Shown here: positions 1 to 13,100 of the stretch, in pieces
Numbering within the stretch: position 1 is the first letter of the stretch
Layout: each line of letters begins with the position of its first letter
Assembly (NCBI RefSeq): GCF_032854445.1
Contig: NC_088305.1
Span: forward strand, 15,441,606 to 15,505,605
Direction of reading: 5' to 3'
DNA: 64,000 nucleotides
From: Liolophura sinensis
Taxonomy: Eukaryota > Mollusca > Polyplacophora > Chitonida > Chitonidae
Program-made: the position numbers and the translations under genes
Notes under the pieces: generated by a model
Told to the model about the DNA's origin: nothing
Seen by the model: the letters and a program-made list of their open reading frames with translations, nothing else
The model's database searches: none

Positions 1-309
1 AAAGTACAGGAAGTTAAATCCGGGCAGCGCCGACAGTGTGATAGCTGGTAAATGTTCGCACGTAAGTGTCTGTTGTTAAGTTAGCTCAATTAGGATATTA
101 TTCTAATTATTCATGTTTAATTAAATGCTTAAACATTTAAAACATTACACGCACTCTAGAGCCATGGCTTAAGCAGAATTATGTTTAGAAATGCAGGGAT
201 GTTATGTGCAATTTGTCATTTGTCTGCAGTTACTCAAAATGCTGTGTTTTCATCACATTTAACATACAATAACATTACAACAATGCCCAGGGATTTTTAA
301 TCAAGGCTT
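1..309. other. Non-coding flank
   Basis: AT-rich sequence with no supported gene or repeat. Confidence 0.6.
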
Positions 310-564
310 GAGTCGGTTTAGCGCGCTAGCGCAGCATAATGACCCAGGAGTCTCTCGCCAATGCGGCCGCTGTGAGTTCAAGTCAGGCTGATGTTGGCTT
401 CCTCTCCGGCCGTAAGTGGGAAGGTCTTTCACCAACCTACGGATGGTCGCGGATTTCCCCCTAGCTCTGCCGGGTTCCCACCCATCATAATGCTGGCCGC
501 CGACGAATAAGTGAATTATTCTTGACTACGGTGTAAAACATCAATTAAATAAATAAATAAATAA
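310..564 (+). mobile_element. SINE-A copy (tRNA-derived), near full length
   Basis: Begins in the A-box-like region (GGTTTAGCGCGCTAGC), contains the B-box-like GTGAGTTCAAGTC, the body common to all copies, and ends in (AAAT)n. The first bases of the head are lost. Confidence 0.85.
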
Positions 565-841
565 TCAACGTTTGGTTCACACTGTAACCTAGAAAAAGAG
601 TACACACATTCTATTGAAAAAAGGGATTAATAAGGAAGCGTGTACTTCAAGACAACTTGTAAGACAACATTATAAACGTTTTCAGGATATATATGCGACA
701 TAAAAATATATTGATATGGTCACAATTTATTTTAACGTTTTCAACAAATTGCATTTCAGCACAAATAATAATTTAAGAGACTATATATACCGGAGAATTT
801 CTTTATCGTGAATCTTCTATATCTTGAATAAATAAAGTAGC

Positions 842-2366
842 TTGGAATGCTATGAGTTTGCATGCATACCATAGTGGGATTTGCATGCATACCATAGTGG
901 GCTTTGCATGCATGATATAGGGTGCTTTGCATGCGTGGTATAAGGTGCTTTGCATGCACGGTATAGTGGGCTTTAAATGCATGGCATAGTGGGCTTTGCA
1001 GCATGGCATAATGGGCTTTGCATGCATGGCATAGTGGGCTTTGCACGCATGGTATAGTAGGCTTTGAATGCATGGCATAGTGGGCTTTGCATGCATGGCA
1101 TAGTGGGCTTTGCATGCATGGCATAATGGGCTTTGCATGCATGGCATTGTAGGCTTTGCACGCATGATATAGTAGGCTTTGAATGCATGGCATAAGGGGC
1201 TTTGCGTGCATGATATATGGGGCCTTGCATGCATGGTATAGGGGGCTTTGCATGCATAAAATAGGGGGCTTTGCATGCATAAAATAGGGGGCTTTGCATA
1301 CATGGCATAGTGGGCTTGCATGCATGGTATAATGGGCTTTGCATGCATGGTATGGAGGGTTTGCATGCATGGCATGGTACACTTTGCATGCATGATATAG
1401 GGTACTTTGCATACATGGTATGGAGGGCTTTGCATGCATGGCATAGTGGACTTTGTATGCATGGCATAATGGGCTTTGCATGCGTCGTATAGGGGGCTTT
1501 GCACGCATGATATAGGCTGCTTTGCATGCATGGTACGGAGGACTTTGTATGCATGGCGTAGTGGGCTTTGCATGCATGGCATAGTTGGCTTTGCATGCAT
1601 GGTATAGGGGGCTTTGCATGAATGGCTAATGGGTTTTGCATGCATGGTATTGGGGGCTTTGAATGCATGGCATAGGGGGCTTTGCGTGCATGATATATGG
1701 GGCTTTGCATGCATGGTATTGGGGGCTTTGAATGCATGGCATAGGGGGCTTTGCGTGCATGATATATGGGGCCTTGCATGCATGGTATAGGGGGCTTTGC
1801 ATGCATAATATGGGGGGCTTTGCATGCATGGTATAGCGGGCTTTGCAAGTATGGTATGGAGGAATTTGCATGCATGGTATAGTGGACTTTGTATGCATGG
1901 CAAAGTGGGCTTTGCATGCTTGGTATAGGGGGCTTTGCATGCATGGCATAGTTGGCTTTGAATGCATGGCATAGTCGGCTTTCCGTGCATGATATAGGGG
2001 GCCTTGCATGCATGGTATAGGGGCTTTGTATGCATGGCATAGTGGGTTTACATGCATGATATAGGGCTTTGCATGCATGGCATAGTGGGCTTTGCATGCA
2101 TGGTATAGTGGGTTTTGCATGCATGGTATGTTAGGCTTTGTACGCATGGTATAGGGGTCTTTGTATGCATGGCATAGTGGGCTTAGCATGAATGGTATAG
2201 GGGGCTTTGCATGCATGGTATATTAGGCTTTGTACGCAAGGTATAGGGGTCTTTGCATGCATGGCATAGTGGGCTTTGCATGAATGGCATAGTGGGCTTT
2301 GCCTGAATGGTATAGGGGGCTTTGCATGCATGGCACAGTAGGCTTTGTACGCATGGTACAGGGAGC
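842..2366. repeat. Minisatellite, 23-bp unit, about 66 copies
   Basis: Unit includes GGGCTTTGCATGCATGG. It has many point variants and occasional one-base indels. Each unit carries the palindrome TGCATGCA. No unit variant has stops on the minus strand in most frames, which creates long meaningless frames. Confidence 0.95.
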
Positions 2367-2574
2367 ATGTAGAGTGCTATTTCTCTTCATATACATGAAC
2401 AGCTACAATATGTGTGGCCATGTGTCAAGCACACACAACGTCGTCACTGCTCTTGTTTTACTCACAATCATGTAAGTCTTTTACCATATTGTATTCATAT
2501 TTAAACCAGCATTGTACTTGTGGATTGAACATCCCGGAAGACTAGTTCCATTGCAAATATCAGTATACAACAAC
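2367..2574. other. Spacer between minisatellites
   Basis: Unique sequence; nothing recognisable. Confidence 0.5.
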
Positions 2575-3985
2575 ACTGTAGGTGAAACACTCGAGAATAC
2601 ATCAACACTGCAGGTGAAACACCCAAGAATACATCAACACTGAAGGTGAAACACCCGAGTATACATTTACACTACAGGTGGAACACCCGAGTATACATCA
2701 ACAGTACAGGAGGAACATCCCAGTATACATCAACACTGCAGGTGGAACACCCGAGTATACATCAACAGCACAGGTGGAACACCCGAGTATACATCAACAG
2801 CACAGGTGGAACACCCGAGTATACATCAACAGTACAGGGGGAACACCCGTGTATACATCAACAGTACAAGGGGAACACCCCAGTATACCTCAACAGTATA
2901 GGTTGAACACCAGAGTATACATCACCACTGCTGCTAGAACACCAGAGTATACATCAATACTGCAAGTGAAACACCCCAGTATACATCAACAGCACAGGTG
3001 GAACACCCCAGTATACATCAACAGTACAGGTGGAACACCCCAGTATACATCTACACTACAGGTGGAACATCCCAGTATACATCAACAGTACAAGGGGAAC
3101 ACCCCAGTATACATCAACAGCACAGGTGGAACACCCCAGTATACATCAACACTGCAGGTGGAACACCCCAGTATACATCAACTCTACAGGTGGAACACCC
3201 GAGTATACATCAACAGTACAGGTGGAACACCCCAGTATACATCAACAGCACAGGTGGAACACCCCAGTATACATCAACAGTACAGGTGGAACACCCCAGT
3301 ATACATCAACAGCACAGGTGGAACACCCCAGTATACATCAACACTGCAGGTGGAACACCCCAGTATACATCAACTCTACAGGTGGAACACCCGAGTATAC
3401 ATCAACAGTACAGGTGGAACACCCCAGTATGCATCAACAGTACAGGTGGAACACCCCAGTATACATCAACACTACAGGTGGAACACCCGAGTATACATCA
3501 ACACTGCAGGTGGAACACCCCAGTACACATCAACACTGCAGGTAAAACACCCCAGTATACATCAACACTACAGGTGGAACACCCCAGTATACATCAACAC
3601 TACAGGTGGAACACCCCAGTATGCATCAACAGTACAGGTGGAACACCCCAGTATACATCAACACTACAGGTGGAACACCCCAGTATACATCAACACTACA
3701 GGTGGAACACCCCAGTATACATCAACACTGCAGGTAAAACACCCCAGTATACATCAACACTGCAGGAGAAACACCCTAGTATACATCAACACTACAGGTG
3801 GAACACCCCAATTTACATCAACACTACAGGTGGAACATCCCAGTATACATCAACACTGCAGGTGAAACACCCCAGTATACATCAACACTACAGGTGGAAC
3901 ACCCGAGTATACATCAACAGCACAGATGGAATACCAAAGTCTACATCGTGGATGTTCGAGTGATGTCAACCCGAGTATACATCAA
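2575..3985. repeat. Minisatellite, 32-bp unit, about 44 copies
   Basis: Unit includes ACACCCCAGTATACATCAAC. The edges are more diverged than the centre, as expected if the middle is homogenised more often. Confidence 0.95.
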
Positions 3986-4737
3986 CAAATGCAGAATGAA
4001 ATGTCACTGAGGTACAATTTAAGTACACATATTCCTCATATGATATTTACTATACTGGCATATGCGTGTAGAATTGAGCTTTACACAAGAGACTGCATAC
4101 AGAAGATTTTTTGCACTGTTATTCATTTATTTATTGATCATATATAGTATATCTTTTATGAAAACAATATTCTTTGATATCAAAATACTAACTTCGAGTG
4201 AAAAAAAATATCAATAACAAATATTGTTACAAGGTTAAAAGTGATAAACAGAAATGATATTTGTCATAAAATATCTCAATAAACTAAACTACTCTGTCAT
4301 GGTTAGCGTTTGTTTGTCACAAATACACCTTTTCCTGCATATATTCTCTTTTTTCCATGATCCTGCCGTATAAAACTACACTACAGACTTGCAAAAATCG
4401 TTACATATCTATATCTCCTGTGAACAGGAATACTACATCATGAACTTTATTCCTTGCTCACTGGATAAAAGGTGAGGTACTTGTCAACAATAACTTCACA
4501 ACCATTATAAAATCTGAACTTGTAAAATTCTATACACCCATATGTGGACACACTGAATGATCATATTTTCAGGTAAAAAATCGATCCATCACAAGAAAAG
4601 AAGACAATTTTACCATATTCAGGTGAATTTTTTAAAATATAATTACAATTAGTATCAGGGAAAATTCACATATAACATTTATATACATGTATGGACAGTC
4701 GTTTGACAGAAGCTCAGTGAAAAATTTTTACACTTGT
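3986..4737. other. AT-rich spacer
   Basis: No gene or repeat supported. Confidence 0.5.
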
Positions 4738-5031
4738 TACAGAATATACTTATCTGTTTGTCTCACACTTTGTCATCTTCATTCATGTTACAGAATATAC
4801 TTATCTGTTTGTCTCACACTTTGTCATCTTCATTCATGTTACAGATATATACTTATCTGTTTGTCTCACACTTTGTCATCTTCATCCATGTTACAGAATA
4901 TACTTATCTGTTTGTCTCACACTTTGTCATCTTCATCCATGTTACAGATATATACTTATCTGTTTGTCTCACACTTTGTCATCTTCATTCATGTTACAGA
5001 ATATACTTATCTGTTTGTCTCACACTTTGTC
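4738..5031. repeat. Minisatellite, 51-bp unit, left block
   Basis: About six units including ACTTATCTGTTTGTCTCACA. All use the CACACTTTGTCATC variant. The unit is a multiple of 3, so open frames run through it. Confidence 0.93.
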
Positions 5032-5364
5032 CACTTCGGGACCGGTAGATCCAGGATCAATCCTTGATCGAGTAAGACCTAAGACTTTAAAAGAGGAAGT
5101 TGTAATTTCTTCGCTTGGCGTTCAGCATGAAGAGGATAGTGCAACGACTGGTTGACCCGTATCAGTATAATGGCTCGGGTGGGGTGGCTTACTTGCCTTC
5201 GGTAAGTCGTCTCAGTGAAGCAGCACTAAATAAAAGAGCGGTGGAAATCCGGCCTGCAACAAAGAGGCACATTACACGTACATGCACCCTAAGGATTCCT
5301 TCGTCGTCATATGACTGAAAAATTGTTGAGTACGACGTTAAACCCCAAGCACTCACTCACTCAC
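5032..5364 (+). mobile_element. SINE-B copy, 5'-truncated, inside the 51-bp repeat
   Basis: Starts near the B-box-like part (GGTAGATCCAGGATCAATCC), runs through the family body and ends TTGAGTACGACGTTAAAC plus (ACTC)n. It is flanked by TCACACTTTGTC on both sides, which may be a target duplication or simply the host repeat. Confidence 0.85.
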
Positions 5365-5700
5365 TCACACTTTGTCATCTTCATCCATGTTACAGAATGT
5401 TGTCTCTTTGTCTCAAACTTTGTGATCTTCACTGATGTTACAGGATATACTTATCTGTTTGTATCACACTTTGTGATCTTTACTTATGTTACAGGATATA
5501 CTTATCTGTTTGTCTCAAACTTTGTGACCTTCACTGATTTTACAGAATATACTTATCTGTTTGTCTCAAACTTTGTGATCTTCACTGATGTTACAGAATA
5601 TACTTATCTGTTTGTCTCAAACTTTGTGACCTTCACTGATGTTACAGAATATACTTATCTGTTTGTCTCAAACTTTGTGACCTTCACTGTTGTTACAGAT
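5365..5700. repeat. Minisatellite, 51-bp unit, right block
   Basis: Same period as the left block, but most units use the variant CAAACTTTGTGACC. The two blocks have diverged since the SINE separated them. Confidence 0.92.
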
Positions 5701-7003
5701 ACCACATACCTGTATGCTTAACCTCTAGTGAATAAATAATAAACCACAGCTAAAACATGCAAAACAGAACATGACACCAATACTTACACATCTTGAAAGA
5801 TGTCAAAACGTCTTTCAATCAACACAAACAAAAAACAGTACATTACACAAAAACATTACATTGGACAAAAAAATTACATTGAAAATACTGTTCATTTGAA
5901 AATAATCACCTCTCATAATAAGTGTAATACGTGACATTAGAATGTTAATCTTCGTAAAACATTACCAGTATTATAAACTTTGTGGCATGTGCTTGTGGAC
6001 AATACCTGACATAAATGTTACACATTGCAATAAATCAATAGCATACAGCATGCTAATCACTTCTTATACACAATACAGCATCAATCTGTAGTAAAAAATA
6101 ACAGAGCAGAACAGAAGTTTTGTGAATTTGGTAAAAATATTACACCAGTGACCAATTATGAAAACCGCTGAAAATGTGATATTTAAAACTCATGATGGTT
6201 AAGATCAACTAGCACACACATGTTCTGGATATACTGACAATCACATCACAGAAGTTCATATCAGATGGTATTAACACATACATATTTGTATAGTCATAAT
6301 TATTAATAAAACTTCTTCCAAAGTTGTTTAAAGTATGGGAAAAAAAAGACCAAAAAACACTGTCAGTATTATTCTTTGGCCATGTCATGCATGTTGAAGT
6401 ACAAAAGAGAATACAACTAAATAAATTACAAGATAAAAAATTATAAAATATTCTTTGTTCGGATATAATTGCTTGTTTAATAATACTTATGTAAATTATG
6501 ACACTTTTACTTTTCAACACTTTATACACAACATCTACATATACAGATAAGTGGGGTTAAAAAATGTCACCCTAGGGAAAAAAATTACACAAGGTAGAAA
6601 AAGTATCAATTTGATCAGCTTTAAAAATGTGAATAATTCTTAACATGTCAGATCATAAATATTAAACCTGTTCAAATCACTAGTTTCATTACACAAATAT
6701 GAATTCTAAAGTTATGTTCTAAAGTAGTGAAAACTAATATAAAAGTTGGACACTATCTATTTTTGTTCCTTTTTCAAATAACAACATTAAAGGGTTTTTA
6801 TATTGTTACATGCATATTACAAGAGAAACCAGCAAGTGTATTCAACAGATCTGGTAGCACCGACACAAATTAGCAGATTTTAGCCATTACACATTCCATT
6901 AATTGCACACAATTGCACATGCATTCATCCCTCAGAAGCAATGGCTATACCTTGACAAGCATAAAAAGCCAGAGTCTGACAGCCTTATCTCCCTTTGATA
7001 ACC
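5701..7003 (-). other. 3' flank and probable 3' UTR of the white-like gene
   Basis: AT-rich, no supported frame. A possible ATTAAA poly(A) signal on the minus strand lies at 6481-6476. No clear AATAAA is seen close to the stop. Confidence 0.5.
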
Positions 7004-7102
7004 TCACAGCTTCCTGGAGCGAAGAAGGAGCAAAAGGAAGGCCAACACCCTATAGCCCACTAACAGGGCAGCCATCAATCCCAGGTCCAATGTTATATTG
7101 TC
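7004..7102 (-). CDS. white: white-like coding exon 19, last helix and stop (residues 690-721)
   Basis: Encodes the last membrane helix ([20 protein letters not shown]) and the basic tail RSRKL before TGA at 7006-7004, as in insect White. Confidence 0.94.
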   Translation of the reverse strand, partial: DNITLDLGLMAALLVGYRVLAFLLLLLRSRKL

Positions 7103-10100
7103 CTAAAGCAAAAAACAACATTTCAGAGGCAATAATGAAAACATAACATAAAAAAGTAAACATAAAATTTCAGAAGTTTGCACAGTATTTTTATTTTTTA
7201 TTTTCTTCAATTTCAAGAAATCCATGAGATTTAGTATGTGTATTTAAGATGCCATTGTGCAATTCATTCCGTGCTTTCAAAGCAGAATAATTGTTTGTGG
7301 TTATGATGCCCGCATTCTGAATTGTAAAGGTTTCTGATGATAATTTCATGAGTGCTAGCTATTCACTATTAGAAACACATTATAACAGCATCTGGTCAGT
7401 GCCTGAAGGTAATATGGTATAGCCAAGATAGCCTTCAAAAGATCTCCTTATATATGATCTTGAAATCCCAAGAAGTGTACATAAATGCAGCAATAATGGG
7501 AAAATATCTTGGTCAATGCTTAGCTTAGTTAACTATACCAGAGAGAACACCAGAACTTTATAGCAAAAAACAAATAGTTGAAAATTCAACTGAATTTTTG
7601 CTAGTAATTTGCAATGGCCAAATAACATAGTACCTTTCACAATATATCAGCCGAGTTTGTGCATGTGAATATGCATGCAATTTATAACATGGGCAGCTTC
7701 GTAACTACGCATCAGTGAGGGGTAATGACATCATACATGTACATGACTCAATAATGGAAATTTTTTAAAAATTTAAAAATTTTCTTTGGCATAACTTTTT
7801 CATTGTTAGCATCACGTCTTTGTTTCAGGTATTCTTCAAACTTCAGTGTGAATTAAACACGTCTCTCACGATACATTAGCTCGGCCTAACTTTTTGAGGA
7901 CTTTGTCAAAACTAAAGGATAAGCTCAACTCACGTTGCTAAAGTTCAGGGAGTCCAGTACTTCCTGTCCATTCGTAAAGCATGGCCTCTGACCCAGCGTG
8001 TTGTTAGGACAAGCTGTTGAGGAAGAGAGAGAGAACATTGATTTCTGTTAAGCACTGCTTTCTACATTATTTCTGTCGAGCCACTATGGTGTCTTCTTGT
8101 ATAAAGCAGGCCAGACCCAATGCTGACATATTTATTATGTTGCCTCGCTGGAAAAACCATCAAAGATATCATATATCATGTCTCAACCAGTCATATTACA
8201 CTTGTCAACAACAGGCCACGACCACTGATGTAAATGTCTTAAATACGACCAATCCTGTCATTTACAAGGCAGATCTGATACGATAAACACAGCAACCAGT
8301 AGGATTTTATTGGTGTCAATGACATCCCACCTCAAAGCTAGCATATTTAATGTTGAAATAGTTCGCTTAAAGGATACGTCTGTTTTTCTTATTATGTCAT
8401 TAAAACAACTTTTAACTTTCTATTCATTTATTTATTTATTTGATTGGTGTTTTACGCCGTACTCAAGAATATTTCACTTATACGACAGCGGCCAGCATTA
8501 TGGTGGGTGGAAACTGGGCAGAGCCCGGGGAAAATCCATGACCATCCGCAGGTTGCTGGCACAGACCTTCCAACGTACAGCAAAAAAGAACTTGATGTTG
8601 ATATAAAATTGTCATGGTGAATTCAATCTGTTGAACCAATTTAAAAAAAAGAACACAGCTGACAAACAGCTTCACAACGGCCAGTTAGAAGGGGTATTGG
8701 CAATGGACTAATGAGACCAACAGCACTTTGATTTCACATCAAACTTGATGAGATCTGACACAATGATAGTTGTACATTGAGTCTCTGCTTACCTAAGTCT
8801 GTCACATCTTTCCATTGGTTGATGGTCACAATCTCATTTGAATATTTGAACCATGACAAATATTCTAACCACACAAAATACACAGGGACAGTTCTAAACA
8901 AGAAACAAGAAAGGTGAGGGGTGATGGGTGCACTGTTCCAGCAAGTTTACTGTCACTTTTGAAAATTTGCGACCATTAACAAAAATATGCATAAAATAGA
9001 AGGATAATGCTCCAAAAATGAATGTTTTTTTTTCACCATCATTTGCTTTATTTCACAGATAACCATACAGTAACCTGTGTTTTAGAGTTCATTTTCATTA
9101 ATCCTTTAAGGTGTAGATTACAATAAAATTATAGGATTAAAATGACAACTTGCATACCTTGTCTCTGACATAGAAACAATGTTTGTAATATGCTTTATCT
9201 GGGACTTACATGTACATATATATATCATTATAGGGGTGTTTTCTAAACATCTGACTTCATTATTCATGACATATGCATACAACTTACCCGGTGTTGACGT
9301 AAAATCCCCCAAACAGCATCAGTGGAATAAGGAGAGGAGGAGCTATCGCCAAGGCGATATTCAAGCTGCCCGTCATACAGGATATCACATAGCCTATAAA
9401 TAAAATAATGACACATCTACACGGTACATTCAATATGTTTCAAACTATTTAAATTCTGGATGCATTATATTAAGGATTTCAGGGAAATTTTAATGACATT
9501 AAATCCCAAAATCCAACTAACATTCAACAAAAACTTCTCAAATGGCATAGAATTAATTTGATCCTACTTCTGATTCACCTGGTGAAAGTCCTACACGTAA
9601 AATTTGAAAGCTTTCATGGCAAAAGTTTGCAAATTATTCAAATATAGATATTCTAAGCAATATTCTAATATTTTAAAGGCATTCAAACTTCTGACATTGT
9701 ATGCATATTTCTAAAATTCCAACGTGAAATCACAGGTAAAAATAGAAACTGCCTGAATGTATGTTGTTCACCTCAACAACCCAGAGCATTTCCACTTTAC
9801 CAATGATGATCAATGCGGGTGAAATCAATAATGACTAGCATGGTCGAAATCAATGATGATCAATATTGGTGAAATGAATGATGATCAGCACAGGTGAAAT
9901 CAATGATGATCAGCATGGGTGAAACCAATGATGATCATCATGGGCGACATCAATGATGATCAGCATAGGTGAAATCAATGAAGATCAGCATGGGTCACAT
10001 CAATGATGATCAGCATGGTCAAAATCAATGATGATCATCATGGGTGAAATCAATGATGATCAGCATGGGTCACATCAATGATGATCAGCATAGGTGAAAT

Positions 10101-13100
10101 CAATGATGATCGGCATGGTCGAAATCAATGATGATCAGCATGGATGAAATCAATGATGATCAGCAAGGGTGAAATCAATGATGATCAGCATGGATGAAAT
10201 CAATGATGATCAGCATGGGTGAAATCAATGATGATCAACATGGATGAAATCAATGATGATCAATGCTCAGCATGGGTGAAATCAGTGATGGGGGCCTCCG
10301 TGGCTCAGTCGGTTAGCACGCTAGCGCAGCGTAGTGACCCAGAAGCCTCTCACCAATGCGGTCGCTGTGAGTTCATGACCAGCTCATGCTGGCTTCCTCT
10401 ACGGCCGTACGTGGGAAGGTCTGCCAGCAACCTGCAGATGGTCATGGGTTTCCGCCGGGCTCTGCCTGGTTTCCACCCACCATAATGCTGGCCGCCGTTG
10501 TATAAGTGAAATATTCTTGAGTATGGCGTAAAACACCAATCAAAAAAAAAAAAAAAAAAAATCAGTGATGATCAGCATGGATGAAATCAATGATGATCAG
10601 CAAGGGTGAAATCAATGATGCTCAGCATGGGTGAAATCAATGATGATCAGCATGGATGAAATCAATGATGATAGGATGGGTGAAATCAATGATGATCAGC
10701 ATGGGTGAAATCAATGATGATCAGCATGGATGAAATCTATGATGATCACCAAGGGTGAAATCAATGATGATCAGCATGGGTGAAATCAATGATGATCAGC
10801 ATGGATGAAATCTATGATGATCACCAAGGGTGAAATCAATGATGATCAGCATGGGTGAAATCAATGATGATCAGCATGGGTGAAATCAATGATGATCAGC
10901 ATGGGTGAATGAGTGATGAACTTTTCCACACATATTAAACAAACAAATGTATGTCAAATTCGTGGAAAGCACACCAGTATTTGAAACGTTCATGACCATG
11001 TCTAGTGATAAATGCTTTTCTCATATAAGCTGCATAGGCTGCAATGCTGATGGGTATATTTGGTGGAGGCAGAGGCAGGGGTGGGGTGGTGGGGTGTGGG
11101 TGGAACAATGGAATAGCTACCCACCTAGACGATAACCAATCAACCTAAAATGGACCATTGGATAATACTGTCAGCTTACCTACAGACACAGCGATATTTG
11201 CCACAAAGATCATGATAGCCATAAAGATGAAGAACTGTTCCACAGCCTCGTAGAAGCCTGCAAAATACAAATTACAGGGTGAGAACATCAACAGTATAGT
11301 GAACAACGGGTTTGTGACATCTTAAAACTCAGCACTCACAGACAACATTTGTTCTTGACAACAGAATTTCATGATCTGGCAACAAAAATTTTGCCGTCAC
11401 CACAACGAAGAATTGGATCCTGACAGACGATGTTTCGCTTCCAAAGACGTCCATAACAGACATCAAATGTTGGCCATTTAAAGGTAAACCATATTGCAGA
11501 CCATCTGTCACAAGGGCCACAAAATGTTGCATGTTGCACTGATCTTCAGAATACACAAGTTCTATACTTCACACAGTAGGTACTTCATGTAACTCGACCT
11601 GTAACATCAGGTTTTAGCCGGACAACTAATTCTATGCGAGACAAAACCTGAAGCTACAAAATAACCAAAAGTATATATTAACCAACAGTATGTGAAGTTT
11701 GACTTTTTAGGTCATTTGACATATTTTCTTGTCAATTTTTCAACCAGTAAAACTGGGGTGGATCCATAACTGTGAGTGAACTGAGGGCTATTCACAGTGT
11801 GAAAAGCTCACCTATCATCCAATAGATGACAGCACAGAACACTGCTGGGAACACAATGAAGTTAGGTAGCTGAAAAAAAAAAGAGATATTGAGAGTTTAT
11901 TTAAACTCATTCCACATCGAAATTCTACCCTGTCAGAACCACAGTTTCAAATTTTAGCTAACACAGAGTGATTGTAAAATCGGCCATCTGAGCCTTACCT
12001 AAATTTCTACAGCAAAGCCCTTCCCGACAGCATATCAGAACATCAACTACTTGCTAAAAAAAGCACCTTGACAAAATAAAACAGTCTTTATAAGGACGAT
12101 ATGTTCATCTGGTGATACAAAGAGTCCATGACGCACATATATATGTATATATATATTAAGGTATTCTGATGTAAGCTGAGAAGGATGACAAGTGTCTCAA
12201 GTAATGATATTCATGAAATCCCAGATTATTGCAAAAAACGTACATATTTAGCCGAGACTGGAAATGCACACTAACCATATGTTTGGAGTAAAACCTTAAG
12301 CTCAGTGATGTCACCATGAATATTCAAGAGGAAAGGAGCTTTTTCATTGGACTATCCTAAAACATGGCAAAACTTTCAACATTCCTTGAATTGGCGTATT
12401 TTGTAGAAAATGGTGATGTTTAATACCATTTTCCTTTCTTAAAAAAACTTTAGAAAAAAACAAAACAAATAAAAAATTCCATACTTTGTATAGCTTTTTC
12501 ATTTAAGGTTTAAGTTTTATGTCATTTCCTTTAACCGTCTTGATTCATCCTCTTGTAATACCTCATATTACCTTGTTACAGAAAGTTACACGGACGTGTA
12601 TATTACAGCACATTGTACACAACAAAGCCTTAATACAACTCATGATGAATAAATATGCCCCACGACTGCACACTAACCTCTGCTATGGTTTTACTTATGA
12701 AGTACACATCCACACGATACAGTCTGGATCCGTGCTCTCTCATGAAGATTGGCAGCTCCATCGGAAAAGACTGAGAAAAAATAAATCAAAACATAATAAT
12801 AACCATATAAAGATGTAATAGATACTGCAAAGTACTTAATTTTTGTGTGGGACTAATTTTCGTGGATTTCGAGGTGAATAATTTACCTCGAAAAATCATT
12901 CCAGCGAAAAAAAAATTCCAATACTGAATGATATACTACAGGTGGTAGTATTAATGAAGTGACACCTGACTGACAGGAGTGGCGACAAGAAAGCCTGGTG
13001 GGACAGCCAAACTTTAAGAGCAGGGAAAGAAAATTTAAGGAGAGAAGGCTTTAAATATGTACAAAATTGAGTGATAGGGCTTGGTTGGCATAAAGGGTTG

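Noticed and set aside
842-2366. CRISPR-like array
   Set aside because: Units are directly adjacent with no unique spacers, and the sequence is eukaryotic.
756-2368. Long minus-strand frames (up to 410 codons) rich in Cys, His, Ala and Lys
   Set aside because: They are the 23-bp minisatellite read in three rotating frames; there are no splice signals, and every frame is equally open.
2646-4010. Plus-strand frames up to 395 codons with HPSIHQQ-type repeats
   Set aside because: Produced by the 32-bp minisatellite; overlapping frames all stay open, which is not how a coding repeat behaves.
8017-8606. Plus-strand frames opposite white exons 17-18
   Set aside because: They are antisense to intron sequence and a SINE fragment; the minus-strand exons explain the region.
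10291-10370. tRNA gene
   Set aside because: The A- and B-box-like parts belong to the head of SINE-A, which recurs with the same body many times; no proper tRNA cloverleaf is seen. The same holds for 49235-49310 (SINE-B).
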